Part shown: in pieces, positions 1-8,049 of the stretch
How positions within the stretch are numbered: position 1 is the first letter of the stretch
Layout: every line of letters starts with the position of its first letter
From: Lachnoclostridium sp.
Lineage (GTDB): Bacteria > Bacillota > Clostridia > Lachnospirales > Lachnospiraceae
Assembly: GCA_023664665.1 (NCBI GenBank)
Contig: JAMPEY010000011.1
Coordinates: forward strand, 23,251 to 87,250
Length of the DNA: 64,000 bases
Direction: 5' to 3'
Translations under genes and position numbers: made by a program
Notes under the pieces: model-generated
Databases searched by the model: none
What the model saw: the letters and a program-made list of their open reading frames with translations, nothing else
What the model was told of the DNA's origin: nothing

Positions 1-588
1 CTTTCCATAGAAAAAGGAAGCTTTGTCGCACTGATCGGCACCAGCGGCAGCGGAAAATCTACGCTTATGCACCTTTTAGGCGGGTTGGATGTACCCACAT
101 CCGGCAAGGTCTATATCCATGATATATGCTTGTCGGACTGCAAAGAAAGACAGCTTGCGGCAGCAAGACGGGACGAAATCGGATTTGTATTCCAAAATTT
201 TTCCCTCTTGGAGGAATTGAGCATAAAAGAAAATATTGTCCTTCCCACGCTGCTTGCCTCCGGCCGGGTCGATGAAAACTATATCCATGAGCTGATGGAA
301 CAATTGGGAATCGCTGACAGAGCAGAACATACGCCCACACAGTTAAGCGGCGGACAGCAGCAAAGGGCTGCGATTGCCAGAGCGCTTGCCAATGATCCCT
401 CCATTATTTTGTGTGATGAGCCTACGGGAAACCTGGACCGGAAAACCAGTGCGGAAGTCATGGAGCTTTTACATAAAATACATAAAACCTACCATAAAAC
501 ATGCCTTGTCGTTACACATGACAAAACTGTGGCAGAAGGCGCCGACTATATATTAAGAATGGAAGACGGCAAAATCTCCCATTCCTAA
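1..588 (+). CDS. ABC transporter ATP-binding protein, 5' end outside window
   Basis: The reading frame is open from the first base, so the N-terminus lies outside the window. The visible part carries every ATPase signature in order: Walker A GTSGSGKST at the very start, Q-loop near FVFQNFSLL, ABC signature LSGGQQQR, Walker B ILCDEPTGNLD and H-loop VVTHD. The order and the LSGGQQQR/EPTGNLD wording are typical of the MacB/LolD/FtsE group, which energises export or lipoprotein-release permeases at the inner face of the membrane. The partner permease is not downstream (the next gene is convergent), so it is probably upstream or elsewhere. The substrate cannot be told from the ATPase alone. Confidence 0.93.
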   Translation, partial: LSIEKGSFVALIGTSGSGKSTLMHLLGGLDVPTSGKVYIHDICLSDCKERQLAAARRDEIGFVFQNFSLLEELSIKENIVLPTLLASGRVDENYIHELMEQLGIADRAEHTPTQLSGGQQQRAAIARALANDPSIILCDEPTGNLDRKTSAEVMELLHKIHKTYHKTCLVVTHDKTVAEGADYILRMEDGKISHS

Positions 589-602
589 TGTATTCCTATT
601 TT

Positions 603-1571
603 TTACAGGTCACTCACTATGTTGCGTTCCTCGCCTCTCTGGAATGCTTTAATATTCTCATATACACCCTCCACACATCTCATGCGGGCTTCCACGCTGC
701 CCCATGCCAAGTGGGGCGTGATAATAATCTGATTGCTGTCTTTTAACTTGCTCAAAGGATTGGACAGCTCCAAGGGCTCCTTCTCCAATACATCCAGCCC
801 TGCCGCCGTAATCTCTCCCGCGGTCAGCGCATCGTACAAATCCGTATTGTTTACCACTGCGCCCCTTGCCACATTAATCAAAACGGCAGACTTTTTCATC
901 TTCCGCAGAGCTTCCCTGTCGATAAAATTCCGGGATAAATCGCTCAACGGACAATGCAGGGAAAGAAAATCGCTCTCCGCAAGCAAAGTCTCCTTGTCCA
1001 CCCTCCTATACTCCGTGCAGGCGCTTTTTCCCGTGACGGAATAGAAAATCACCTTGCATCCGAAAGCTTCGGCTATCTGCGCCACTTTTCTGCCGATGTT
1101 GCCCATGCCCACAATACCCCAGGTTTTTCCGCATAATTCATAAAAAGGCACATCAAAATTGGAAAATCTGTCCTGTGCGCTGTATGCGCCGGATTTGACA
1201 TAAGTGTCATAATGTGCCAGTTTCTGACTCAGTGCAAGCGCCAGCGTAAAAGTATGCTGCGCCACCATATCCGTAGAATAATTCACTACATTTGTCACAC
1301 GGATTCCTCTTGCGCTGCAATATGCCAAATCACAGTTATCATAGCCCGTGGCAAACTCACATATCAGCTTCACATTGGGGGCATCCTTAAGGCTCTCCTC
1401 ATTCATGGGGGATTTATTTGCCACGATAATATCCGCATTCTTTACCCGTTCCTTCACTTCCTCTATGGTCACGGTGTTCCTGTAATAAGTCACATTCCCC
1501 AATTCCTGAAAACAATCCACGGAAATATCCGGTCCCACGCTGTTACGCTCCAACACCACAATGTTCATCAT
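603..1571 (-). CDS. D-2-hydroxyacid dehydrogenase, glycerate-dehydrogenase-like
   Basis: This is a NAD-dependent D-isomer-specific 2-hydroxyacid dehydrogenase of about 322 residues. The dinucleotide-binding loop GIVGMGNIGR lies near residues 162-171. The catalytic Arg is in INVARGAVV, the Glu in LDVLEKEPL and the His in PHLAWGS. The His-x-x-Trp wording and overall length resemble hydroxypyruvate/glycerate dehydrogenases, but substrate cannot be fixed from sequence. The frame is open 87 bases further upstream. The start at 1571 is preferred because an AGAAAGG ribosome site sits about 10 bases before it, and MMNIVVLERNS is a normal N-terminus. It converges on the ABC ATPase gene 14 bases away and has its own upstream region after pgi. 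Confidence 0.85.
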   Translation of the reverse strand: MMNIVVLERNSVGPDISVDCFQELGNVTYYRNTVTIEEVKERVKNADIIVANKSPMNEESLKDAPNVKLICEFATGYDNCDLAYCSARGIRVTNVVNYSTDMVAQHTFTLALALSQKLAHYDTYVKSGAYSAQDRFSNFDVPFYELCGKTWGIVGMGNIGRKVAQIAEAFGCKVIFYSVTGKSACTEYRRVDKETLLAESDFLSLHCPLSDLSRNFIDREALRKMKKSAVLINVARGAVVNNTDLYDALTAGEITAAGLDVLEKEPLELSNPLSKLKDSNQIIITPHLAWGSVEARMRCVEGVYENIKAFQRGEERNIVSDL

Positions 1572-1683
1572 AATCGTCATGCCTTTCTCACATTTTCCAA
1601 TGATACAGAAACAGGACTGCCGCACGAGGTAAAACGCCCTATGCCGCAGTCCCATCAACCTTCTTTTTAAAAATCGGAAATCC

Positions 1684-3033
1684 TTACAATCTCTTTAACA
1701 GCTCTTCTCTCTGTGCTTCATAGCCGGGCTTGCCGAGCAGGGCAAACATATTTTTCTTGTAGCTCTCCACGCCGGGCTGGTTGAAAGGATTCACCCCAAG
1801 CAGATAACCGCTTACGCCGCAGGCGAACTCAAAGAAGTAGAACAGCTCTCCCAGATAAAACTCGTTTACCTCCGGTATATTTACCACAAAGTTAGGCACC
1901 TGACCGTCCGTGTGTGCCAAAAGCGTACCGTTCATAGCGCTCTTATTCACAAAATCAACGGTCTTTCCTGCCAGATAGTTCAAGCCGTCCAAATCCACAG
2001 GCTCTTCACCGATGATAATCTCTTCTCTGGACTGCTCCACATTGAGAACCGTCTCAAACATGATTCTTGCGCCATCCTGAATGAACTGACCCATGGAATG
2101 CAAATCCGTGGTCAAATCCACACTTGCAGGGAACAGACCTTTCTGGTCCTTACCCTCGCTCTCGCCGTAAAGCTGCTTCCACCACTCGCTTACATAATGT
2201 ACAGCAGGCTCATAGTTTGCCAGAATCTCCACTTTCTTGCCCTTGCGCAGTAAAATATTACGAAGCGCTGCGTACTGCAAAGCGTCATTGCTCTCAAAAT
2301 CATTCTCCAGAGCGCGCTTTCTGCCGCTTGCCGCTCCCTCCATTAATTTATCGATATCAGCGCCGCTGACTGCAATGGGCAGAAGACCTACGGCAGTAAG
2401 TACGGAAAAACGCCCGCCTACATCATCGGGAACCACAAAAGTCTCATAGCCCTCTTCATCCGCCAGATTCTTTAAACTTCCCCGTGCTTTGTCGGTGGTT
2501 GCATAGATTCTCTTTGCCGCGCCTTCCTTGCCGTATTTTTTCTCCAATTTCTCTTTAAATACGCGGAACGCAATAGCAGGCTCCGTGGTTGTACCGGACT
2601 TGGAAATCATGTTGATGGAAAAGTCCCTGTCCCCCACCACATCCATAAGATGCTTTAAATAGGTAGAGCTGATGGAATTGCCGCAGAAATAAATCTCCGG
2701 AGCCTTGCGCACACTCTTGTCCACCACATTGTAAAAGCTGTGGCTCAAAAACTCGATTGCCGCTCTTGCTCCCAGATAAGAACCGCCGATGCCGATTACC
2801 AAAAGCACTTCGGAATCACTCTGGATTTTCTTTGCCGCTTCTTTGATTCTGGCAAACTCTTCTTTGTCATAATCCACAGGAAGGTCAATCCAGCCCAAAA
2901 AATCATTTCCCGCGCCATTTTTGGATACCAATACTTCCTTGGCGTCCAAGGTCAGCTTTTTCATGTACCCGATTTCTTCATTGGAAATAAAAGAACCTGT
3001 TTTGGAATAATCAAATGTAACCTGTTTACTCAT
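1684..3033 (-). CDS. pgi: glucose-6-phosphate isomerase
   Basis: Glucose-6-phosphate isomerase interconverts glucose 6-phosphate and fructose 6-phosphate in cytosolic glycolysis. The 449-residue protein has the SIS-domain substrate site [13 protein letters not shown], the phosphate-binding [10 protein letters not shown] segment, and both family signatures ([16 protein letters not shown] and the [18 protein letters not shown] block). Its length matches the short Firmicute form. The frame extends upstream to 3165, but [10 protein letters not shown] at 3033 is chosen because AAAAGGAG lies 8 bases before the ATG. A sigma-A promoter sits at 3082-3110. The gene is followed by the dehydrogenase gene on the same strand. 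Confidence 0.97.
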   Translation of the reverse strand: MSKQVTFDYSKTGSFISNEEIGYMKKLTLDAKEVLVSKNGAGNDFLGWIDLPVDYDKEEFARIKEAAKKIQSDSEVLLVIGIGGSYLGARAAIEFLSHSFYNVVDKSVRKAPEIYFCGNSISSTYLKHLMDVVGDRDFSINMISKSGTTTEPAIAFRVFKEKLEKKYGKEGAAKRIYATTDKARGSLKNLADEEGYETFVVPDDVGGRFSVLTAVGLLPIAVSGADIDKLMEGAASGRKRALENDFESNDALQYAALRNILLRKGKKVEILANYEPAVHYVSEWWKQLYGESEGKDQKGLFPASVDLTTDLHSMGQFIQDGARIMFETVLNVEQSREEIIIGEEPVDLDGLNYLAGKTVDFVNKSAMNGTLLAHTDGQVPNFVVNIPEVNEFYLGELFYFFEFACGVSGYLLGVNPFNQPGVESYKKNMFALLGKPGYEAQREELLKRL

Positions 3034-3081
3034 ACCTTTTGCTCCTTTTCCACTTTTCCGGTGCCGTAGCACCTTTCTTAT

Positions 3082-3110
3082 AGTGTAGCAAAATTGTATG
3101 GTAAATTCAA
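3082..3110 (-). promoter_or_regulatory. sigma-A promoter of pgi
   Basis: On the minus strand TTGAAT (3110-3105) and TACACT (3087-3082) are separated by exactly 17 bases, about 50 bases upstream of the pgi start codon. Both hexamers are close to the vegetative consensus. Confidence 0.7.
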
Positions 3111-3261
3111 GATAAATCGTCTGCCATCGGAATGCTTTCTGAAACCGGTTGAACCTGTCTGCCAACTGCTAATTCTTATCCTGATAAAGGTGGGATGATG
3201 ATAAACATCCAAGCATGGCTGTTTTAATTTTATCATAATTTTAATAATGAGTATATTAATA

Positions 3262-3290
3262 TTGACAATGAGTAAATTATATTATAATAT
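3262..3290 (+). promoter_or_regulatory. promoter of fic / type I R-M operon
   Basis: TTGACA (3262-3267), a 17-base spacer and TAATAT (3285-3290) form a near-consensus sigma-A promoter about 60 bases before the fic start. Direct repeats of ATGAGTAwrTTA occur at 3247-3259, 3268-3280 (21 bases apart, overlapping the spacer) and 3315-3327, so a repressor site is likely. Confidence 0.65.
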
Positions 3291-3350
3291 TTAATTGCAT
3301 CGTTGCGGATTGATATGAGTAAGTTAAATCATTAAATGAGGATATTGAAT

Positions 3351-3992
3351 ATGCGATCTTTTGATTACAGCAGTAAATGGGAAAAACTGCTTACACCAGA
3401 TATAGTGGCATTGCTCACGCAAATTCACGAATTTAAGGGCGAACAATCACTTTTTATAGAAGCGAAGGCGGATACACTTACCCAACTTGTAGAAATAGCT
3501 AAGATACAGAGCACCGAGGCTTCAAATAAAATAGAAGGAATTTATACTTCTGACACACGTTTAAAGGCACTTGTCAAGGATAAGACAACGCCTAAGACCA
3601 GAAATGAGCGTGAAATTGCAGGATACAGAGATGTGCTGAATACAATTCATGATAGCCATGATCATATCCCAATCAGGCCGAATATCATTTTGCAGCTCCA
3701 TAGAGATTTGTATAAGTTTGAAGGATATGACATCGGCGGAAAATATAAAGCTGCTGATAATATCATTGAGGAAGAGGATGTACATGGAAACAAGCATGAA
3801 CGCTTTAAACCGGTATCTGCATGGGAAACATCGGAAGCGATTCATAACCTGTGTGATGAATTTGATAAGGCAATTGGAAAAGGGATAATTGATCCGCTTA
3901 TTTTGATACCAATGTTTATTCTCGATTTTCTGTGCGTTCATCCGTTTAATGATAAACTATTAACACAAGTCAAAGATTTGTGTTGTGCCTGA
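3351..3992 (+). pseudogene. Fic family protein, N-terminal fragment (interrupted by mobile element)
   Basis: Fic proteins transfer AMP or related groups to target proteins through the motif HPFxDGNGRxxR. This fragment runs through the Fic N-terminal region (inhibitory-type residues SNKIEGI near residue 57; GGKYKAADN in the middle) and reaches HPFND about residue 200. There the frame leaves the gene and enters the mobile element, adding 13 foreign codons to a stop at 3990-3992. The missing half, beginning DGNGRMSR, is at 17021-17479. The start at 3351 is chosen because ATGAGGA lies 9 bases upstream, and MRSFDYS is the usual Fic start. The fragment ends before the Gly-Asn-Gly-Arg loop that binds nucleotide phosphates, so it should be inactive while the element is integrated. 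Confidence 0.93.
3951..3976 (+). other. attL attachment site of the mobile element
   Basis: Core GA at 3951-3952 is followed by 9 bases and then the arm AACACAAGTCAAAGA (3962-3976). Bases to the left are fic sequence and bases to the right belong to the element. Confidence 0.85.
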
Positions 3993-4050
3993 TTCATAGA
4001 AATGATACAATATCCTTTGACTTGAAAAATACAAGTTGGAGGACTTTTTT

Positions 4051-5574
4051 ATGGCAAAAAATGATGTGAGGTATGAGGCGATTTATGCAAGGCAAAGTGT
4101 AGACAAGAAAGACAGTGTTTCGATTGAAACACAAATTGATGACTGCAAAAGGTTATGTTCTGGCATTCCCCGTATTTACAAGGATAAGGGTTACAGTGGA
4201 AAGAATACAGAAAGACCAGAACTCCAAAGGCTGCTCAATGATATTAAAGCAGGAATAATACAAAAAGTTATTGTTTACAAGCTGGATAGGATTAGTAGAA
4301 ATATTGTTGATTTTTATAAGCTGTATGAAGTAATGAAAATAAATGGATGTATGTTTAAAAGCTGCAATGAGCCCTTTGACACTGCTGATCCTATCATGGG
4401 TGAAACAATAATGGGTGTACTCGCTGTTTTTGCACAAATGGAGCGAAACAATATTCGGGTAAGGATAAAAGATAATTATGAATACAGGATCAAAGATGGA
4501 AGGTGGGCTTCTGGCAAGGCTCCCTTTGGCTTTAAAAATGGAAAAGAAAATGGCAAGGCAACACTGATTCCCATACCAGAGGAAATAGAGGTTGTAAAAT
4601 GGATGTTTAAGACTTATGCCGAAAGCCCCAACATATCATTGGGCATGATACAAAGCAGGCTGATTGAAATGGGCATCACGGGGCACCAGTCAGGCAAGGG
4701 GTTCAGCAGGACCACGATAGGGCATATCCTTACAAACCCTGTTTACTGTGAGGCAGACCAGACTTTATGCCAATACTACCAGAAGAAACTGATAGAGTTT
4801 GCCAATCCCGCAGAACAGTGGAATGGTGAATATTCGGCTGCTATTGTCGGGAAAAATAACCGTTCTTTGAGAAATGAGAACAAAGAGGGGATCATTGTAT
4901 ATATAACGAATGTAAAGGGAGTGGTCTCAAGCAGGACATTTCTCATAGTACAGGACCGCATGGAACAAAATTCAGCGATCGCCTCTGACAACAGGCCAAA
5001 TAACAATTTAAAGGAACTGTCTGGTATGCTGAAATGTGCAGAATGCGGATCGGCGATCAAAATGCAGACTTATCCCTCCCTGACATGCACGGGCAGGAGC
5101 CAGAAGAAAATCTGTTCAGTTTCATTCAAGGGAACCAGAATGGAAACAATACAAAGCAATGTAGCCGTGAAAGTACAGGATTATCTGGAACACATGAATG
5201 AGACAGTATCGCAGAAACAGCGGAAGCGGGCCAGAACCAGAAAAGAAATTGAGGAATTGGAAAAGCAGTTGAAAAACCTGACTGAAATGGCAAAATTCAG
5301 TGATAATATTGCCGAAAGGCTGAAATTTGACATGGATGATCTGATTGTCCGCATCAAGAGCAAACAGTTAGAACTGAAACAGGAAATGCCAGAAGACATT
5401 ATATCGCTCCGTCTGGGAGAGGAATATATTAGGGGTATTTATGACGGGAAGGGTGTTTTGAAGATACGGTATGAAGATTTAGACACAGAAAAAAGGCATA
5501 TGATATTAAAGGCTCTGGTAAAAAAGATTCTCGTCCATGCTGACGGAAATGTGGATATTGAATGGAAAGACTGA
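4051..5574 (+). CDS. large serine recombinase (integrase of the element)
   Basis: A 507-residue serine site-specific recombinase that would catalyse integration and excision through a Ser-DNA intermediate. The resolvase domain opens with YARQSVDKKDSVSIETQ, with the likely nucleophile Ser16. It continues through YKLDRISRN and ends with an AQMERNNI helix. The Recombinase domain follows (KAPFGFKNG, then a TNPVYC segment). A zinc ribbon comes next (CAECG, later C-x8-C), then a charged coiled coil around residues 380-430. The ATG at 4051 has TTGGAGG 7-8 bases upstream; an in-frame TTG at 4036 is disfavoured. It lies just inside attL, the usual place for this enzyme family. The 15-bp arms flanking the GA core are the probable binding sites. 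Confidence 0.95.
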   Translation: MAKNDVRYEAIYARQSVDKKDSVSIETQIDDCKRLCSGIPRIYKDKGYSGKNTERPELQRLLNDIKAGIIQKVIVYKLDRISRNIVDFYKLYEVMKINGCMFKSCNEPFDTADPIMGETIMGVLAVFAQMERNNIRVRIKDNYEYRIKDGRWASGKAPFGFKNGKENGKATLIPIPEEIEVVKWMFKTYAESPNISLGMIQSRLIEMGITGHQSGKGFSRTTIGHILTNPVYCEADQTLCQYYQKKLIEFANPAEQWNGEYSAAIVGKNNRSLRNENKEGIIVYITNVKGVVSSRTFLIVQDRMEQNSAIASDNRPNNNLKELSGMLKCAECGSAIKMQTYPSLTCTGRSQKKICSVSFKGTRMETIQSNVAVKVQDYLEHMNETVSQKQRKRARTRKEIEELEKQLKNLTEMAKFSDNIAERLKFDMDDLIVRIKSKQLELKQEMPEDIISLRLGEEYIRGIYDGKGVLKIRYEDLDTEKRHMILKALVKKILVHADGNVDIEWKD

Positions 5575-5594
5575 CCGAAAAATTTATATCAGGG

Positions 5595-5630
5595 GAAAGG
5601 GCGGGTATGTATCTGCCCTTTCTTCTTTTC
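5595..5630 (+). terminator. intrinsic terminator after the serine recombinase
   Basis: GAAAGGGC (5595-5602) pairs with GCCCTTTC (5615-5622), followed by a T-rich TTCTTTTC tract. It lies 20 bases after the recombinase stop codon. Confidence 0.6.
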
Positions 5631-5667
5631 ATAAAAAACATAATCTGATTATACAAGAAAAAAGTTT

Positions 5668-5830
5668 CACCTTAATGTGATACCTTTTAAAAATAAACCG
5701 CTCCACCTATAGATGATGTTTTATTATTTATGTTTTTAGCCATATTAAGGTGATGCTTAATAATCCCTGTTCAACTCTCCTTAAGCTGACGCCAATAAAA
5801 AAATATTCCTGCTCTCCTTTAGGTGATGCC
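5668..5830. repeat. five phased 17-bp repeats, period about 36.5 bp
   Basis: Five related 17-mers start at 5668, 5704, 5741, 5777 and 5814, so the steps are 36, 37, 36 and 37 bases. The best copy is CTCCTTTAGGTGATGCC (5814-5830). The approximate consensus is CwCCTTAAGGTGATGCC, whose left part CACCTTAAGGTG is a perfect palindrome. Steps of about 3.5 helical turns put successive sites on alternating faces of DNA. The array lies in the AT-rich gap between the recombinase and the gene at 5961. Confidence 0.7.
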
Positions 5831-5960
5831 ATTTCTGCAAAAATCTGATAAAAATTTTCCGTGATAAACTTGTTATGGAAGATGCAGGATCGGCATTATC
5901 TTCCAGATGAAGAATAATTCATTTTATCAGCAGACAACTTAAGGAAGGGGGAGGTAATTT

Positions 5961-6431
5961 ATGGAAATGTGGGATAATGCCATGCCAATGGATAATATGC
6001 AGTTTATGAGAATACAAGAGCATCCCATTCAGACAGGCGAAAATCTGATCGTCATTGACAACTTGGAGGGTGGAAGGATTAAGCTGTACGAATATACGGA
6101 GGGACCATTGAACATCCAGCAGTTGGTTTACGGAAATGGAAGCGGATGCCAGAATGCGGTTCTGGTGGCGGAAATCATCATCAATGCCACTTGGCAGACC
6201 GATAATGTATTCATCCATAAAATTTTCTGTGAGTACGGCCATGAATCGCTGATACTGCCCATGATAGATCAGGTTCTCCATTTTGCCTATTTTTACGGTG
6301 GTTTTGAATCGGTGGTCATTTCGGACAGGGAGTATGAAAAGTGGCTCCCGTATGCAAAAGATGTACTTGCGGACTTCAAAAAGATACATTCTGCCTATGA
6401 GTATTCGCTGGGCAGGGTTGATGCGGAGTAA
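5961..6431 (+). CDS. hypothetical protein of the mobile element (156 aa)
   Basis: I do not recognise a family. The 156-residue product is acidic to neutral and has no signal peptide or membrane segment. It starts MEMWDNAMPM, with GGGGGAGG 7 bases before the ATG. The C-terminal half has alternating hydrophobic and aromatic residues (VLHFAYFYGGFESVVISDREYEKWL) typical of a small soluble alpha/beta fold; this layout loosely recalls a GNAT-like end but without a clear acetyl-CoA loop. It stands alone between the phased repeats and a convergent mobA, so a job in element maintenance is possible but not shown. Confidence 0.75.
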   Translation: MEMWDNAMPMDNMQFMRIQEHPIQTGENLIVIDNLEGGRIKLYEYTEGPLNIQQLVYGNGSGCQNAVLVAEIIINATWQTDNVFIHKIFCEYGHESLILPMIDQVLHFAYFYGGFESVVISDREYEKWLPYAKDVLADFKKIHSAYEYSLGRVDAE

Positions 6432-6432
6432 A

Positions 6433-6466
6433 AGAGAAGCAGAGGAATGTTCCCCTGCTTTTCTTC
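6433..6466. terminator. bidirectional terminator between the 5961 gene and mobA
   Basis: GAAGCAGAGGAA and TTCCCCTGCTTTTC form a stem with a two-base loop. T-rich or A-rich flanks on both sides serve the two convergent genes. Confidence 0.55.
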
Positions 6467-6472
6467 TGCCCG

Positions 6473-7303
6473 TTATCTTCCCCTCTGTCTGGAAGGATGC
6501 CCTTTTTGCAATGACTTCTCCCTGAAAAATTCTATCAGATCGTCCTTGCTGACGGACATATTGTAGGTTTTCTGTAGGTTGCTGTTCCTGACTTTCTTCC
6601 CCTCCGCATTGGTGAAGACAATGTATTTATGGCTGTCCTGCCAATCTACAGAATAGCCCTTTTTTTCCATTGCCTTAATAAAGTCCTCTCTGGATGAAGA
6701 TTCATTCATTGCATCCTGCACCGTTACAGCGGTGTCCTGCACAAAGCTTTTCACCTTCCCCTCCCTGGCCTTTTTAAGAAACTGATACTTGTTTGTGTCA
6801 TATGCAATGATTCCTTCCCTTTCAGGCTTTTTCCTGCCAATTTCACAAGTGCTGAAGCCATGTTCCAGACATATGTTGTTGTTTAATATTTTCATATCCT
6901 CTAAATCTTTTTTAGACATTTGGAATTTGTGTCCGTCAACGAAACTGACAGAATTAACCACAAAATGGGTATGGATATGCTCTTTGTCAACATGAGTGCA
7001 GATAAGGACTTCAAAATCGGAAAACAGAGGGCACCGCTCAACATATTCCATGGCAAGCTCATGTGCATGTTCCGCCGTGATCTCTTCCTCTGGCGGGAAT
7101 GATTGAACAAAATGCTTGTATGTCCTGCCTCCCTCCTTCCCCCAAAGCCTCTTGGTCATCATCATTTCTTTCCCCGCAACATCAACATTGCAGTTATGGC
7201 CTGAACAAAGCTTCTTGCCTATGGTCTTCTCCTTTTTCGTCACATAGTTAATGATGTGGCCTATGCTGGAATGTGAGTTTTTGACCGATTTAATAATTGC
7301 CAT
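6473..7303 (-). CDS. MobA-type relaxase (MOBP-like)
   Basis: The relaxase would nick oriT and pilot the single strand during mobilization. The 276-residue protein has an early Tyr candidate in HIINYVTK (Tyr20) and the metal-binding three-His motif CTHVDKEHIHTHFVVN (His104, 109, 111, 113). Both are typical of MobA/VirD2-family N-terminal domains. It is short, essentially a relaxase domain plus a basic tail ending KGHPSRQRGR, with no helicase or primase part. It overlaps the 3' end of mobC by 43 bases, so the two are translationally coupled. Its start lies about 400 bases from the oriT candidate at 7710. Confidence 0.92.
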   Translation of the reverse strand: MAIIKSVKNSHSSIGHIINYVTKKEKTIGKKLCSGHNCNVDVAGKEMMMTKRLWGKEGGRTYKHFVQSFPPEEEITAEHAHELAMEYVERCPLFSDFEVLICTHVDKEHIHTHFVVNSVSFVDGHKFQMSKKDLEDMKILNNNICLEHGFSTCEIGRKKPEREGIIAYDTNKYQFLKKAREGKVKSFVQDTAVTVQDAMNESSSREDFIKAMEKKGYSVDWQDSHKYIVFTNAEGKKVRNSNLQKTYNMSVSKDDLIEFFREKSLQKGHPSRQRGR

Positions 7304-7578
7304 ACCTGATCCAAACCTCCCTTCACTTCTTTTATTTCTGCCTCTGAAATATGCCCTGTCTCATTGGCTTTTCTGGCTATCTGGTTGATGTTGGTGCCGA
7401 TTTTTTTAATCTGAAAAATCAGTTCTTGAAATTCTTTAATATGAATGATCTCCTTGTTTAGAGCGGTCTTAAGAAGAAACTGCTGTTGCGATATTCCCGC
7501 CTCCGCCACTTTTTCCTTGATTTTCTTATATTCTTCCTCTGTCAAGCGAAAAGTCATTTTTCTGATTCTATGAACCAT
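7261..7578 (-). CDS. MobC-type relaxosome accessory protein
   Basis: A 105-residue basic protein with a ribbon-helix-helix start, IRKMTFRLTEEEYKKIKEKVAEAG, followed by the MobC signature region LIFQIKKIGTNINQIARKANETG. MobC proteins bind near oriT and help the relaxase open and nick DNA. It precedes and overlaps mobA on the same strand. GGTGAT stands 6 bases before the ATG, and a further in-frame Met at residue 8 is a possible alternative start. The oriT candidate and inverted repeats lie directly upstream. Confidence 0.9.
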   Translation of the reverse strand: MVHRIRKMTFRLTEEEYKKIKEKVAEAGISQQQFLLKTALNKEIIHIKEFQELIFQIKKIGTNINQIARKANETGHISEAEIKEVKGGLDQVWQLLNRSKTHIPA

Positions 7579-7600
7579 AATAGCATCACCGTCCTTTTTT

Positions 7601-7631
7601 TAAATTGAGTGCTGCTGTGCAGCGCTCAATT
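7601..7631. repeat. inverted repeat upstream of mobC
   Basis: AAATTGAGTGCTGC and GCAGCGCTCAATTT form a 14-bp stem with a three-base loop and one wobble position. It may belong to the oriT region or to mobC control. Confidence 0.6.
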
Positions 7632-7700
7632 TAAAAATGGTATTTGGCTGGCAGATAAGGCTTTCATGTGGCAGACAAACAGGGAGCGGAGCGACAAAAA

Positions 7701-7745
7701 AGGGGATCAAAGGGGAATCTCCCCTTGCAAGATACAAATTAGCGA
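7701..7745. other. candidate oriT nick region
   Basis: AAGGGGA (7710-7716) and TCCCCTT (7720-7726) form a perfect 7-bp inverted repeat with a three-base loop, followed by GCAAGATACAAATTAGCG. A short inverted repeat followed by a conserved unpaired stretch next to mobCA is the usual layout of MOBP-type origins of transfer. The exact nick site cannot be read. Confidence 0.5.
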
Positions 7746-7870
7746 CAGCAGATTTGGAATCTTGCCATAAATCTATCCCCCTCATGGAAATCGCCAAATT
7801 TGATTGTGACTGTGATTGTGGCGACAGCATCACATTGAATTGTGACGGGATAGATTTTGCAGGGCGAGGA

Positions 7871-7918
7871 ATGACCTGAATAATAGACTTGTCTTTCAAA
7901 GTATATTATTCAGATCAT
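7871..7918. repeat. long inverted repeat before the coupling-protein gene
   Basis: CTGAATAATA (7876-7885) and TATTATTCAG (7904-7913) are perfect inverses separated by 18 bases. The match extends outward through ATGA/TCAT after one mismatch. It could be an accessory oriT repeat or an operator for the rightward transfer genes. Confidence 0.55.
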
Positions 7919-8049
7919 TGTGAGGCCTGCCAACAGAAACAGGACCCTGTTTCTGATCCGCCTTGGACTTTCGGCTTCCTCCCCTTTTCTTCCGTATACT
8001 CAAAAATTCATATTTAATTGTGAAGGGTAAAGGGAAGGAGGGGAAAAAG

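Larger units (their letters stand above)
3034..3350. other. intergenic pgi/fic divergent control region
   Basis: This 317-base gap holds the pgi promoter (minus strand) and the fic-operon promoter with repeated ATGAGTA motifs (plus strand). It is markedly AT-rich on the fic side from about 3220 and marks the edge of the defence island. No small gene with a ribosome site was seen. Confidence 0.6.
5575..5960. other. gene-free stretch inside the element
   Basis: This 386-base gap contains the recombinase terminator, the five phased repeats and, at its end, a very strong GGGGGAGG ribosome site for the gene at 5961. No other gene or hairpin was seen. Confidence 0.6.
7579..8049. other. transfer-origin control region without genes
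   Basis: The 471-base gap between divergent mobC and the coupling-protein gene holds three inverted repeats, short repeated GCGACAGCA and ATTGTGAC motifs between 7690 and 7860, and the ribosome site of the coupling-protein gene. No convincing coding sequence was seen. Confidence 0.55.

Noticed and set aside
5668-5830. Regularly spaced repeats looked like a short CRISPR array
   Set aside because: Repeats are only 17 bp and degenerate, gaps are about 19-20 bp, and no cas gene is in the window. A protein-binding array fits better.
7963-8049. Longer N-terminus for the coupling protein
   Set aside because: The upstream Met has no ribosome site, while AAGGAGGGG precedes the Met at 8050, which starts directly before the first membrane helix.
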